Of a stretch of 64,000 bases of DNA, positions 40,148 to 47,888 are shown piece after piece (the first letter of the stretch is position 1; each line of letters opens with the position of its first letter). Source of the DNA: Actinobacteria bacterium OV450 (GTDB taxonomy: Bacteria; Actinomycetota; Actinomycetes; Streptomycetales; Streptomycetaceae); NCBI GenBank assembly GCA_001298555.1, contig LJCW01000175.1, positions 119,849 through 183,848 of the forward strand, written 5' to 3'. Position numbers and translations under genes: made by a program. The notes under the pieces were generated by a model. That model ran no database searches. It was not told the DNA's origin and saw nothing but the letters and a program-made list of their open reading frames with translations.

Positions 40148-41923
40148 ATGCACACTGAGGACTGCTCCACCCTGCCCACCACCACGGCGACGCCGCACCT
40201 CGTGGACGACGCGGCGCGGCTGAGCGCGACCGCCGCCTTCGTCCGCGAGCAGGACACCTCCCTCGTGTTGTCACGGGTGCTGCCCGGTTTGGACGGCCCC
40301 GAGCTGCGTGCCCTGACGGACCGGTGCCGCTTCGCACACGCCGCCGTGCTCGTCTTCCCGCCCGACGAGCACGCCCTGCGCGCGCAGCTCGCGGCCTGCG
40401 GGCTGGCGCCCGATACGGCGGACCAGCCGAGCGTGGTGGTGCGCGACCGCCTCGCCGGACGCCACGGCCGCAACCCGGCGGATCTTGACGTAAGGATTCT
40501 CCGTCCCGCTGTCCGCGGCCCGTACGGGGAGCACCGTGCGGTCGAGGTGTTCGCGCTGACCGTCCCCGTGGGTTCGGCGTCGGCCGGGATCGCCGCACGG
40601 GAACGCCGCACGGACCAGGAGGCGCACCTGGCCTTCGAGGTCGTCCGGCCCGACCAGCTGGTGTTGCGCGGGTTGTTGGCGAGCTTCGCGCGGTACGGCG
40701 CCGCACCCGACGGCGGCGGCTACAACCCGCACGAGAACGGGACCGTGTTCTACTTCAGCGCCCCGGCCGGCACCAAGACGGACTACCGGCGGGTGGAGCT
40801 GTACGCGGGCGGCGACCACCGCGACGTACTGGCGGAGCACCTCGACCGGCAACCGGGAGGAGCGACGCCCGCGGAATCGCTCCTGCGCCTGCTGACCGGT
40901 GCCTGGACCACCCAGGCGCTCGCGGCGTGCGCGGAGCTCCGGCTCCCGGAGGCCATCGGCCGGCGCCCGGGTTCGGGTGTCGCGGAGCTGGCGCGGGAGG
41001 TGGGCGCCGACCCGCGCAGCCTGGCGACCCTGCTGCGGTACCTCGCCATGCTGGACGTGGTGTCCGAAGGGCCGGGCGGGTACCGCCTCACCGGTGTCGG
41101 CGCGCTCCTGGACGCGGAGGCCCCGTGCTCGATGCGGCCCCTCGCCCTGATGTACGGCGGCCCGTTCTACGCGTCGTTCGCCCACCTGACCCACACCGTG
41201 CGGACCGGGCAGCCCGGCTTCGAGTACCTGCACGGCGAGAACCACTTCGACCACTTCGCCCGCCACCCGGAACTGTCCGCGCTGTTCGACCAGTCCATGG
41301 CGTCCTCCGCCACGATGTTCGATTCGCTCCCCGGGCACCCGGTGCTCGTGGCGGCCGCGGTCGCCGCCGCCTCGGGCCGCCCCCGTACCGTCGTCGACAT
41401 CGCGGGCGGCACCGGGGAACTCCTCGAACGCGTCCTGACCGCCCACCCCGCCCTGCACGGGGTGCTGTTGGAGCGCCCCCAGGTCCTCGCCGCGGCCCGC
41501 ACCCGCCTCGGCGGCGGCGCCGCCGGGGCACGCTGCGACTACCGGGCGGGCGACTTCGCGGACGTCCCCGCGGGCGGAGACGTCTACCTGCTCTCGCGGG
41601 TGCTGCACGACTGGGACGACGCCCGGTGCCGCAGCATCCTGCGGTACTGCGCCGAGGCCATGCCCGCGCACGCCGACCTCCTGATCGTCGAGCGGCTGCT
41701 GCCGGCCGACGCCGCGGCCCCTTCGCTGGCCACCGCCTGGGACCTGCACATGCTGTGCAACACCGGTGGGGCGGAGCGCACCGCGGACCACTACGCCCGG
41801 CTGCTGGGCGACTGCGGGCTCCGGCTCGTCGGCCACACCCCCCTCCCGCTGGGCGCGCACGCCCTGCACGCACGCAGGCAGGCCACCGGGGCCGACGTGG
41901 CTGCCGTGACCGACGTGACCTGA
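40148..41923 (+). CDS. O-methyltransferase fused to an unrecognised N-terminal domain
   Basis: A 591-residue protein. Residues about 240-580 are a typical actinobacterial/plant-type O-methyltransferase: a dimerisation winged helix (WTTQALAACAELRLPEAIG...LATLLRYLAML), SAM motif VVDIAGGTGELLERVL, and the active-site region YLLSRVLHDWDDARCRSIL. Residues 1-230 do not match a family I can name. They include QEAHLAFEVVRPDQLVLRGL and GYNPHENGTVFYFSAP, with alternating strands suggesting a folded domain, not a linker. It follows the PHBH-like hydroxylase, so methylation of a hydroxylated aromatic acid is a reasonable inference. Confidence 0.82.
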   Translation: MHTEDCSTLPTTTATPHLVDDAARLSATAAFVREQDTSLVLSRVLPGLDGPELRALTDRCRFAHAAVLVFPPDEHALRAQLAACGLAPDTADQPSVVVRDRLAGRHGRNPADLDVRILRPAVRGPYGEHRAVEVFALTVPVGSASAGIAARERRTDQEAHLAFEVVRPDQLVLRGLLASFARYGAAPDGGGYNPHENGTVFYFSAPAGTKTDYRRVELYAGGDHRDVLAEHLDRQPGGATPAESLLRLLTGAWTTQALAACAELRLPEAIGRRPGSGVAELAREVGADPRSLATLLRYLAMLDVVSEGPGGYRLTGVGALLDAEAPCSMRPLALMYGGPFYASFAHLTHTVRTGQPGFEYLHGENHFDHFARHPELSALFDQSMASSATMFDSLPGHPVLVAAAVAAASGRPRTVVDIAGGTGELLERVLTAHPALHGVLLERPQVLAAARTRLGGGAAGARCDYRAGDFADVPAGGDVYLLSRVLHDWDDARCRSILRYCAEAMPAHADLLIVERLLPADAAAPSLATAWDLHMLCNTGGAERTADHYARLLGDCGLRLVGHTPLPLGAHALHARRQATGADVAAVTDVT

Positions 41924-41974
41924 CGGCCCCGTCCGCGGCCGGTGCGGCCCTGAGCGGCCCGGGGCGCGCCGGAG

Positions 41975-42005
41975 TTGACCCTCCCCCTACGTCAGGCTTG
42001 AGGCT
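41975..42005 (+). promoter_or_regulatory. MerR-type promoter candidate
   Basis: TTGACC (41975-41980) is followed 19 bases later by GAGGCT (42000-42005), the over-long spacer typical of MerR-activated promoters. CCTC and GAGG within it form a short dyad. It lies directly upstream of the MerR gene at 42034. Confidence 0.45.
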
Positions 42006-42033
42006 GTGGACGAACGAAAGGGCAGGTCCGGAC

Positions 42034-42870
42034 ATGGGCTATACCGTGGGTCAGGTCTCGGCCTTCGCCGGGGTGACCGTACGCACGCTGCACCACTACG
42101 ACAAGGCAGGCCTGCTCTCGCCCGGTGAGCGCAGCCGGGCCGGTTACCGCCGCTACGACGACGCCGACCTCGCACGGCTCCAGCAGATCCTCTTCTACCG
42201 CGAACTGGGCTTCACCCTGGAGGAGATCGCCGAGATACTCGCGGACCCGCAGGCCAACGCGCTGGAGCACCTGCGGACCCGGCAACGGCGGCTGTCGGAG
42301 GAGATCGGCCGGCTGCAACGGCTCGCCGAGGTGGCCGAGCGGGCGATCGAAGTCCAGCAGACCGGGGTGTCCCTGACACCCGGGGAACGCTTCGACGTCT
42401 TCGGTGAGATCTCCTTCGACCTGAGCTACGCCGTCGACGCCCAGCTGAAGTGGCGGGACTCGGAGGGACACCGGGAGGCGATGGCGCGGGCCGGCGCCCA
42501 CACCAGGGAGGACTGGCGCCGGCTGATGGACGAGGCCGCCACCTGGCGGGCGGAGCTGCTCGCCGTCCACGACGACGGCGAACCCGCCGACGGTCAGCGG
42601 GCGATGGACGTCGCCGAGGAGCACCGGCTGCACGTGACCCGCTGGTTCACGCCCTGCCCGCCGCAGATGCACCGGCGGATCGCCGACGACTTCGCCGCCG
42701 ATCCGCGCGCCTTCGCCCTCGTCGTGCCGCCCTCGCAGCAGCGCCCGGGCCTGGCCGCCTACCTGGCACGGGCGGTCCACGCCAACGCGTCCCGCCGCCC
42801 GCCCGCCGAAGAACCACTCCTAAGGAAGACCGATGAGGATCCTGATCGCCACGGCCGGATCGCGCGGTGA
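42034..42870 (+). CDS. MerR family regulator with TipAS-like effector domain
   Basis: A 278-residue protein. The MerR winged helix is MGYTVGQVSAFAGVTVRTLHHYDKAGLLSPG with the second-wing arginines RAGYRRY (residues 1-40). A coiled coil follows (NALEHLRTRQRRLSEEIGRLQRLAEV), then a C-terminal TipAS-like antibiotic-binding fold (ISFDLSYAVDAQLKWRDSEGHREAMA...). TipA regulators sense thiopeptides and related compounds. ATG 42034 matches the family start. It overlaps the glycosyltransferase gene by 38 bases, so the pair is translated together. Confidence 0.9.
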   Translation: MGYTVGQVSAFAGVTVRTLHHYDKAGLLSPGERSRAGYRRYDDADLARLQQILFYRELGFTLEEIAEILADPQANALEHLRTRQRRLSEEIGRLQRLAEVAERAIEVQQTGVSLTPGERFDVFGEISFDLSYAVDAQLKWRDSEGHREAMARAGAHTREDWRRLMDEAATWRAELLAVHDDGEPADGQRAMDVAEEHRLHVTRWFTPCPPQMHRRIADDFAADPRAFALVVPPSQQRPGLAAYLARAVHANASRRPPAEEPLLRKTDEDPDRHGRIAR

Positions 42871-44119
42871 CGTCGCGCCCTACACCGGACTCGGCGTCGC
42901 GCTGCGCGATGCGGGGTACGAGGTCGCACTCGCCGCCACGCAGTCGTTCGCGCCGCTGGCAGAGGAAGCCGGGCTGGAGTTCCGGCCGCTGCCCGCCGAC
43001 CCCCGCGCGCACGGCGCCGTCCAGGGCGGACGGGAACTGATGCGGGCCGCCGCCGCGTTCCTCACCGATCTCGGCGAGGGCTTCGCGGACACCGTGGCCG
43101 AGGGCACGGACCTGCTCCTGCTGTCGACCACCACCGCCCCGCTCGGCTGGCACGTCTCCGAGGCCACCGGGATACCGAGCATGGGCGTGTACCTGACGCC
43201 CACGGCCCCGACCGGCGACTTCGCCCCCATCGTGGCGGGGACCCGCTCGCTGGGCCGGTTCGGCAACCGGGCCGCCGGGCGGTTCACCCTGCACATGGCC
43301 GACCGTGTCTTCGAGCCGGCGGTGGCCCGGCTGCGCGAGCGCCTGGAGCTGCCTGCGCTGACGGCCGCCCGGATGCGCCGGCGGCAGGACGAGGCCGGCT
43401 GGCCCGTCCTCCACGGCTTCAGCACGGCGCTGGTGCCGCGCCCGTCCGACTGGGCGGCCCCTCTGACGGTGACGGGCTGCTGGTGGCCGTATGTCGACGC
43501 CGCCCGCCGACTGCCCGCGGAGCTGGAGGACTTCCTGGCGGCGGGGCCGCCACCGGTCCTCGTCGGCTTCGGCAGCATGGCCGCCGGCGAAGGGGAACGC
43601 CTGGGCGCCATCGCCGTACGGGCCCTGCGGAGGGCCGGGCTGCGGGGGATCCTCCAGTCGGGCAGCGCCGGGCTCGCCGCCAACGGGGACGGGAGCGGGA
43701 ACGGGGCCGGTGACGGGGCCGGGGCCGGGGCCGGGGACGACGTGCTGACCGTCGGCGACGTGCCGCACGCCCTGCTGTTCCCGCGACTGGCCGCCGTCGT
43801 CCACCACGCCGGAGCGGGCACCACGGCCGCGGCGGTCCGCGCCGGGATCCCGTCCGTCACCGTGCCGGTGGCCGCGGACCAGCCGTTCTGGGCCGCGCGA
43901 CTCGCCGCGATCGGTGCGGGGACGGCCCCGATCCCCTTCCGGTCCCTGACGGCCGAAAGCCTGGCCGACGCGCTCACGGCCGCGGTGCGGAACCCGTCGT
44001 ACGCGCAGGCTGCCGCGGCCGCCGGGCGGCACTTGTCCGGGGAGGACGGCGCGGGCGGCGTCGTGGCGGCCGTACGTCGTCTCACGCTGTCCTCCCCGGC
44101 CCCCGGCCGTTCCCGCTAG
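42833..44119 (+). CDS. GT1-family (UDP-glucosyltransferase-like) glycosyltransferase
   Basis: A 428-residue GT-B enzyme starting MRILIATAGSRGDVAPYTGL, the sterol/macrolide glucosyltransferase N-terminal motif. The donor-binding signature in the C-terminal half is VVHHAGAGTTAAAVRAGIPSV followed by DQPFWAARL. A Gly/Asn/Asp/Ala insertion (GDGSGNGAGDGAGAGAGDD) sits before the donor domain. It would glycosylate a small hydrophobic molecule in the cytoplasm, possibly an antibiotic, given the coupled TipAS-like sensor. ATG 42833 follows CTAAGGA. Confidence 0.9.
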   Translation: MRILIATAGSRGDVAPYTGLGVALRDAGYEVALAATQSFAPLAEEAGLEFRPLPADPRAHGAVQGGRELMRAAAAFLTDLGEGFADTVAEGTDLLLLSTTTAPLGWHVSEATGIPSMGVYLTPTAPTGDFAPIVAGTRSLGRFGNRAAGRFTLHMADRVFEPAVARLRERLELPALTAARMRRRQDEAGWPVLHGFSTALVPRPSDWAAPLTVTGCWWPYVDAARRLPAELEDFLAAGPPPVLVGFGSMAAGEGERLGAIAVRALRRAGLRGILQSGSAGLAANGDGSGNGAGDGAGAGAGDDVLTVGDVPHALLFPRLAAVVHHAGAGTTAAAVRAGIPSVTVPVAADQPFWAARLAAIGAGTAPIPFRSLTAESLADALTAAVRNPSYAQAAAAAGRHLSGEDGAGGVVAAVRRLTLSSPAPGRSR

Positions 44120-44161
44120 GCCGCCGGGAACGGCGTCCGCGGACTCGGGCCGGGCGGCCGG

Positions 44162-44806
44162 TCAGGGGCGTGCGGCGAAAGCGCCGACGCGGGCCGCCGC
44201 GACCGCGGCCGCGGCGGCGCGGCGCGGCAGTGCCGCATCGGGAGCGGCCCGGAGCATCAGCAGCTCGTGGTAGACCGGGGCGGTGGCGGCGACCAGCAGC
44301 GCCCGGCTGTCGGCCGGACCGGGCAGCTCGCCCCGGTCGGTCGCCCTGGTGACGACCACCGCGCAGCGTGCGTAGCGGTCCTCCCAGAAGCGCGAAAGCG
44401 CTGCCGCCGCCTCCGGCGTCCGGAACGCGGCGGCGATCAGGGCCGTGGTCAGGTTCGGCCCGCCGCCCGCCAGGGCCTCGTACACCTCCTGGCCGAGGGC
44501 GGTCAGATCGCCCTCCAGCGACCCGGTGTCCGGCGGGCTCCACGTGTCGTCGGAGGCGGCGTCCAGTACGTCGGCCAGCAGGCGCCCGACGTCACCCCAG
44601 CGCCGGTAGACGGTCGTGCGGTGGACGCCGGCGCGTTCCGCGACCGCGTCGACGGTCAGTGCGTCGTACCCGACGTCCAGGAGCAGCACGCCGGCCGCCT
44701 CCAGCACCTGGGTGCGGACGCGGGCGCTGCGGCCGCCCGTCCGGCGGCGTTTGACGGCCGGTTCCTGTCGGCCGGAACCATCGCTTGCCTGCAGCGGGGA
44801 ATCCAT
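44162..44806 (-). CDS. TetR family transcriptional regulator
   Basis: A 214-residue repressor. The DNA-binding region is RVRTQVLEAAGVLLLDVGYD and LTVDAVAERAGVHRTTVYRRWG (residues about 28-71), followed by a TetR_C ligand domain (FWEDRYARCAVVVTRATDRG). ATG 44806. It is divergent from the leader-ABC-F-Vgb operon with an imperfect palindrome between, so it probably represses that operon and is released by a drug or metabolite. Confidence 0.92.
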   Translation of the reverse strand: MDSPLQASDGSGRQEPAVKRRRTGGRSARVRTQVLEAAGVLLLDVGYDALTVDAVAERAGVHRTTVYRRWGDVGRLLADVLDAASDDTWSPPDTGSLEGDLTALGQEVYEALAGGGPNLTTALIAAAFRTPEAAAALSRFWEDRYARCAVVVTRATDRGELPGPADSRALLVAATAPVYHELLMLRAAPDAALPRRAAAAAVAAARVGAFAARP

Positions 44807-44814
44807 GCCAGCAT

Positions 44815-44840
44815 TTTAACGCAACATCCGTCGCTTTAAA
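44815..44840. promoter_or_regulatory. Imperfect palindrome in the TetR/ABC-F promoter region
   Basis: TTTAACGCAAC (44815-44825) and GTCGCTTTAAA (44830-44840) match at 9 of 11 positions as inverted repeats with a 4-base spacer. It lies between the TetR start and the ribosome binding site of the leader ORF. Likely TetR operator. Confidence 0.55.
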
Positions 44841-44851
44841 GGAGAACTCCG

Positions 44852-44956
44852 GTGCTCATCCACCGCCTCGCCGCCGCGCGCCCCACCGCCATGACGCCGC
44901 CCCCCTCCCCCCGCCTCCCGGAGCCGCCCCGTGACCGCACAGCTCACCGCGTCTGA
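44852..44956 (+). CDS. Candidate 34-residue leader peptide upstream of the ABC-F gene
   Basis: GTG 44852 has an excellent ribosome binding site (AAAGGAG, spacing 7). The frame encodes VLIHRLAAARPTAMTPPPSP and then RLPEPPRDRTAHRV, ending at TGA 44956, and overlaps the ABC-F start (44931) by 26 bases. Proline-rich runs such as PPPSP and PEPP can stall ribosomes. ABC-F resistance genes such as vmlR, lmo0919 and lmrC are known to be induced by ribosome-mediated attenuation over upstream ORFs. Whether this peptide is translated or regulatory is inference. Confidence 0.5.
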   Translation: MLIHRLAAARPTAMTPPPSPRLPEPPRDRTAHRV

Positions 44957-46619
44957 CCTCACCAAGTCCTACGAGGGCCGCCTCGTCCTCGACTCCGTGG
45001 ACTGCTCCGTCCCCCTCGGGGAACGCCTCGGCGTCGTCGGCGAGAACGGCTCCGGCAAGTCCACCCTGCTCCGGCTGCTGGCCGGGGTCGAGCGCCCCGA
45101 CCGCGGCGAGGTCGTCCTGCGCGCCGAAGGCGGCGTCGGCCACCTCGCGCAAGAGGATGACCTCCCCCCGCACCTGACCGTCCAGCAGGTCGTCGACCGC
45201 GCCCTCGCCGAGCTGCGCGCCCTGGAGCTGCACCTGCGCGCACTGGAGGCCCGGATGGCCGACGGCGACGCCACCGCCGGAACCCTCACCGCGTACGCCG
45301 ACGCCCTCACCGCCTTCGAACTGCGCGGCGGGTACGACGCGGACGCCCGCGTGGAGCGCTCCCTGCACGGCCTCGGTCTGCCCGGCCTGCCCCGCGAACG
45401 CGCCGTCGGCGGCCTGTCCGGAGGCGAACGGGTACGCCTGCGCCTCGCCGTGCTGCTCGCCGCAGCCCCGGAGGTACTGCTCCTCGACGAGCCCACCAAC
45501 CACCTCGACGGCGCCGCCCTGACCTGGCTGGAAGACCATCTGTGTGCCCGCCGCGGCATCACGGTCGCCGTCTCCCACGACCGGGCCTTCCTCGAACGCG
45601 TCGCCACCTCGCTCCTGGAGGTCGACGGCGACCTCCACCGTGCCGTGCGCTACGGGAACGGGTACGCAGGCCACCTCGCGGAGCGCGCCGCCGAGCGGCG
45701 GCGGCGCACCGCGGCCCACACCGCCTGGCGGGCGGAGGTGGCGCGCCAGCGCGAGGCCGGCGCCGTCACGGCCCGCCGCGTGGCGCCCGGCCGGGCCATG
45801 AAGGACGGCAACAAGATGGCGTACGACCGCGCCGCCGGCCGGGTCCAGCAGTCCCTCGCGAGCCGTGTCCGCAACGCCGAGGAACGGCTCGCCCGCCTGC
45901 TGGCCCGGCCCGTGCCCGCGCCCGCCGACCCACTGCGGTTCACGGCCGTACCGCGCACCGCCACCACCGGAACGTGCCCGCCGGACGGGTCCGGCAGGCA
46001 CGTTCCGGTGGTGCTGGCCGCTACGGGCGTCGCGGTGGACGGGCGGCTCGCGCCGGTGGACGTGACCCTGCCGGCCGGCGGCCGACTGCTCGTCACGGGG
46101 CCGAACGGAGCGGGCAAGAGCACCCTGCTGCACGTCCTGGCCGGAGCCCTCGCCCCCGACCGCGGGCAGGTCGTACGGCACGGCCGGACGGGCCTGCTCG
46201 CCCAGCACACCGACGTCCCCGCGGGTCGCGGAACCCTGCTCCGCGCCTACGCGCAGGGCCGCCCCGGGACTCCCGAGGAGCATGCCGAACGGCTGCTGTC
46301 GCTGGGGCTGTTCGCCCCGGACCGGCTGTCCGCCCCGGTCGCCTCCCTGTCCGTCGGACAGCGACGGCGGCTGGCCCTGGCCCGCCTGGTCACCGAACCG
46401 GCCGACGTCCTGCTCCTGGACGAGCCCACGAACCACCTCTCCCCCGCCCTGGCGGAGGAGCTGGAGGAGGCCCTGACGCAGTTCGCCGGCGCGGTGGTCG
46501 TCGTCAGCCACGACCGGCTGGTGTGCTCCCGCTGGTCGGGCGAGCGGCTCGCCCTGCAGGCCCCGTCACCCGCCGCGGCGCGTGCCGCGACGCTCGCCAC
46601 GGCCTACGCCCGCACGTGA
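44931..46619 (+). CDS. ABC-F family ribosome-protection ATPase
   Basis: A 562-residue cytoplasmic protein with two ATPase modules and no membrane segment. Module 1: Walker A GENGSGKSTLLRLL (near 40), signature LSGGERVRL, Walker B EVLLLDEPTNHLD. Module 2: Walker A GPNGAGKSTLLHVL, signature LSVGQRRRL and Walker B DVLLLDEPTNHLSP. The interdomain linker (RRRTAAHTAWRAEVARQREAG...) is arginine-rich. Such proteins displace 50S-targeting antibiotics (macrolides, lincosamides, streptogramin A, pleuromutilins). GTG 44931 has CGGAG upstream. Followed by vgb in the same operon. Drug specificity cannot be read from sequence. Confidence 0.93.
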   Translation: MTAQLTASDLTKSYEGRLVLDSVDCSVPLGERLGVVGENGSGKSTLLRLLAGVERPDRGEVVLRAEGGVGHLAQEDDLPPHLTVQQVVDRALAELRALELHLRALEARMADGDATAGTLTAYADALTAFELRGGYDADARVERSLHGLGLPGLPRERAVGGLSGGERVRLRLAVLLAAAPEVLLLDEPTNHLDGAALTWLEDHLCARRGITVAVSHDRAFLERVATSLLEVDGDLHRAVRYGNGYAGHLAERAAERRRRTAAHTAWRAEVARQREAGAVTARRVAPGRAMKDGNKMAYDRAAGRVQQSLASRVRNAEERLARLLARPVPAPADPLRFTAVPRTATTGTCPPDGSGRHVPVVLAATGVAVDGRLAPVDVTLPAGGRLLVTGPNGAGKSTLLHVLAGALAPDRGQVVRHGRTGLLAQHTDVPAGRGTLLRAYAQGRPGTPEEHAERLLSLGLFAPDRLSAPVASLSVGQRRRLALARLVTEPADVLLLDEPTNHLSPALAEELEEALTQFAGAVVVVSHDRLVCSRWSGERLALQAPSPAAARAATLATAYART

Positions 46620-46681
46620 CGGCCCTCCGGCCGCAGCCGCACCGTCCGGACTCCCGCACCGTTCCCGAAAGGACTCCCCGC

Positions 46682-47599
46682 TTGACCACCTCCCTCACGC
46701 TGCTCGGCACCCACACGCTCCCCACCGCCGGTTCCGGGCCGTACGCGCTCGCCGTCGGGCCGGACGGCACCCTGTGGTGCACCCTCGTCCACGCCGGGCG
46801 GATCGCCCGCCTCACCCCCGCGTCCGGCCTCGTCGAGGAGTTCGCACTCGACTCCCCCGACTGCGGCCCCACCCTGATCGCCCCCGGTCCCGACGGCGCC
46901 CTGTGGTTCACCCGCTACCGCGACCACCGGATCGGCAGGATCACGGGGGAGGGCGCATCCCGTTCGTACGCACTGCCCGGCGGCGCGGGCGGACCCTACG
47001 GAATCGCGGCCGGGCTCGACGGCGGCCTGTGGTTCACCTGCACGAACACCGACCGCGTCGGCCGGATCGGCACGGACGGCGAGGTCCGCGAGTTCCCGCT
47101 GCCGTGCGAGGGGGGATTCCCGTCCTTCCTCACGACCGGACCCGACGGCGCCCTGTGGTTCACCCTCAACCGGGCCGACGCCGTCGGTCGGATCTCCGTC
47201 TCCGGCGAGGTCCGCCCCCACCCGCTGCCCACCCCCGGCGCGGCCCCGGTCGGGCTCGCGGCCGGTTCGGACGGGAGCCTGTGGTTCGCCGAGATCGGGG
47301 CCGGGCGGATCGGGCGGCTCACGCCCGGCAGGACGGGTGTGGAGATCGACGAGTTCGTGCTGCCCGAGGCCGACTGCCGGCCGCACGCCGTCGCGGTCGC
47401 CGCGGACGGGTCCTGCTGGTTCACCGAATGGGGCACCGGCCGGGTCGGCTCCGTCACCCCGGACGGGAAGATCACCGAGCACCCGCTCGGGGCCCCCGAC
47501 TGCGAGCCCCACGGACTGGCCTTCGGCCCCGACGGCACCCTGTACGTGGCCGAGGAACGCGGGCGCATATCCCGCTGGGCGGTACGTCGCACGCCCTGA
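46682..47599 (+). CDS. vgb: Virginiamycin B lyase (streptogramin B lyase)
   Basis: A 305-residue seven-bladed propeller with repeating PDGxLWFT units. Recalled active-site residues of the staphylococcal enzyme (Tyr18, His228, His270, Glu284) have counterparts here: Tyr21 in SGPYALAV, His235 in CRPHAVAV, His277 in CEPHGLAF and Glu291/292. The 42-residue spacing between the histidines is the same. The enzyme opens the ring of type B streptogramins by elimination, without water. TTG 46682 follows AAAGGA at good spacing. It lies 62 bases after the ABC-F gene on the same strand. Confidence 0.93.
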   Translation: MTTSLTLLGTHTLPTAGSGPYALAVGPDGTLWCTLVHAGRIARLTPASGLVEEFALDSPDCGPTLIAPGPDGALWFTRYRDHRIGRITGEGASRSYALPGGAGGPYGIAAGLDGGLWFTCTNTDRVGRIGTDGEVREFPLPCEGGFPSFLTTGPDGALWFTLNRADAVGRISVSGEVRPHPLPTPGAAPVGLAAGSDGSLWFAEIGAGRIGRLTPGRTGVEIDEFVLPEADCRPHAVAVAADGSCWFTEWGTGRVGSVTPDGKITEHPLGAPDCEPHGLAFGPDGTLYVAEERGRISRWAVRRTP

Positions 47600-47609
47600 G
47601 GTTCCCGTG

Positions 47610-47888
47610 CCCGACTACGTGCGCTCCGGACCGTCTGCGCCGCGGGGCCGGTCCACGTCGGGCCGGTGGACACGGGCCTGCTGCTGCACCGGCCCGGCAC
47701 ACCGCAGGCCGACGGCGGCGACCACTGCGTCGTCGTCCTGGCGGTCGGGCCGAGCAGGTCCGCCACCTGCTCACCGCGTCCGGCGTCCGCGTCGGTGCCC
47801 GACGGGTCAGCGACGCCGCGGCCTGCCGCGCGCACCTCGCCCCGACGTACGAACGCCTCCGCGAGGCCCCTGGGCGCGGGGCCGCCCG
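47610..47888 (+). pseudogene. Possible decayed short gene after vgb
   Basis: Three protein-like pieces lie in different forward frames: VPDYVRSGPSAP, then PVDTGLLLHRPGTPQADGGD and CVVVLAVG, then AEQVRHLLTASGVRVGARRV with HLAPTYERLREAPG. The last piece has good amphipathic helix character. I do not recognise the family. No single start-to-stop frame joins them. This may be a frameshifted gene, or only codon-biased noncoding DNA. Confidence 0.3.

Noticed and set aside
38657..44119. A complete antibiotic biosynthesis gene cluster
   Set aside because: Only tailoring and transport functions are seen; no polyketide synthase, peptide synthetase, terpene cyclase or other scaffold enzyme is present in the window.
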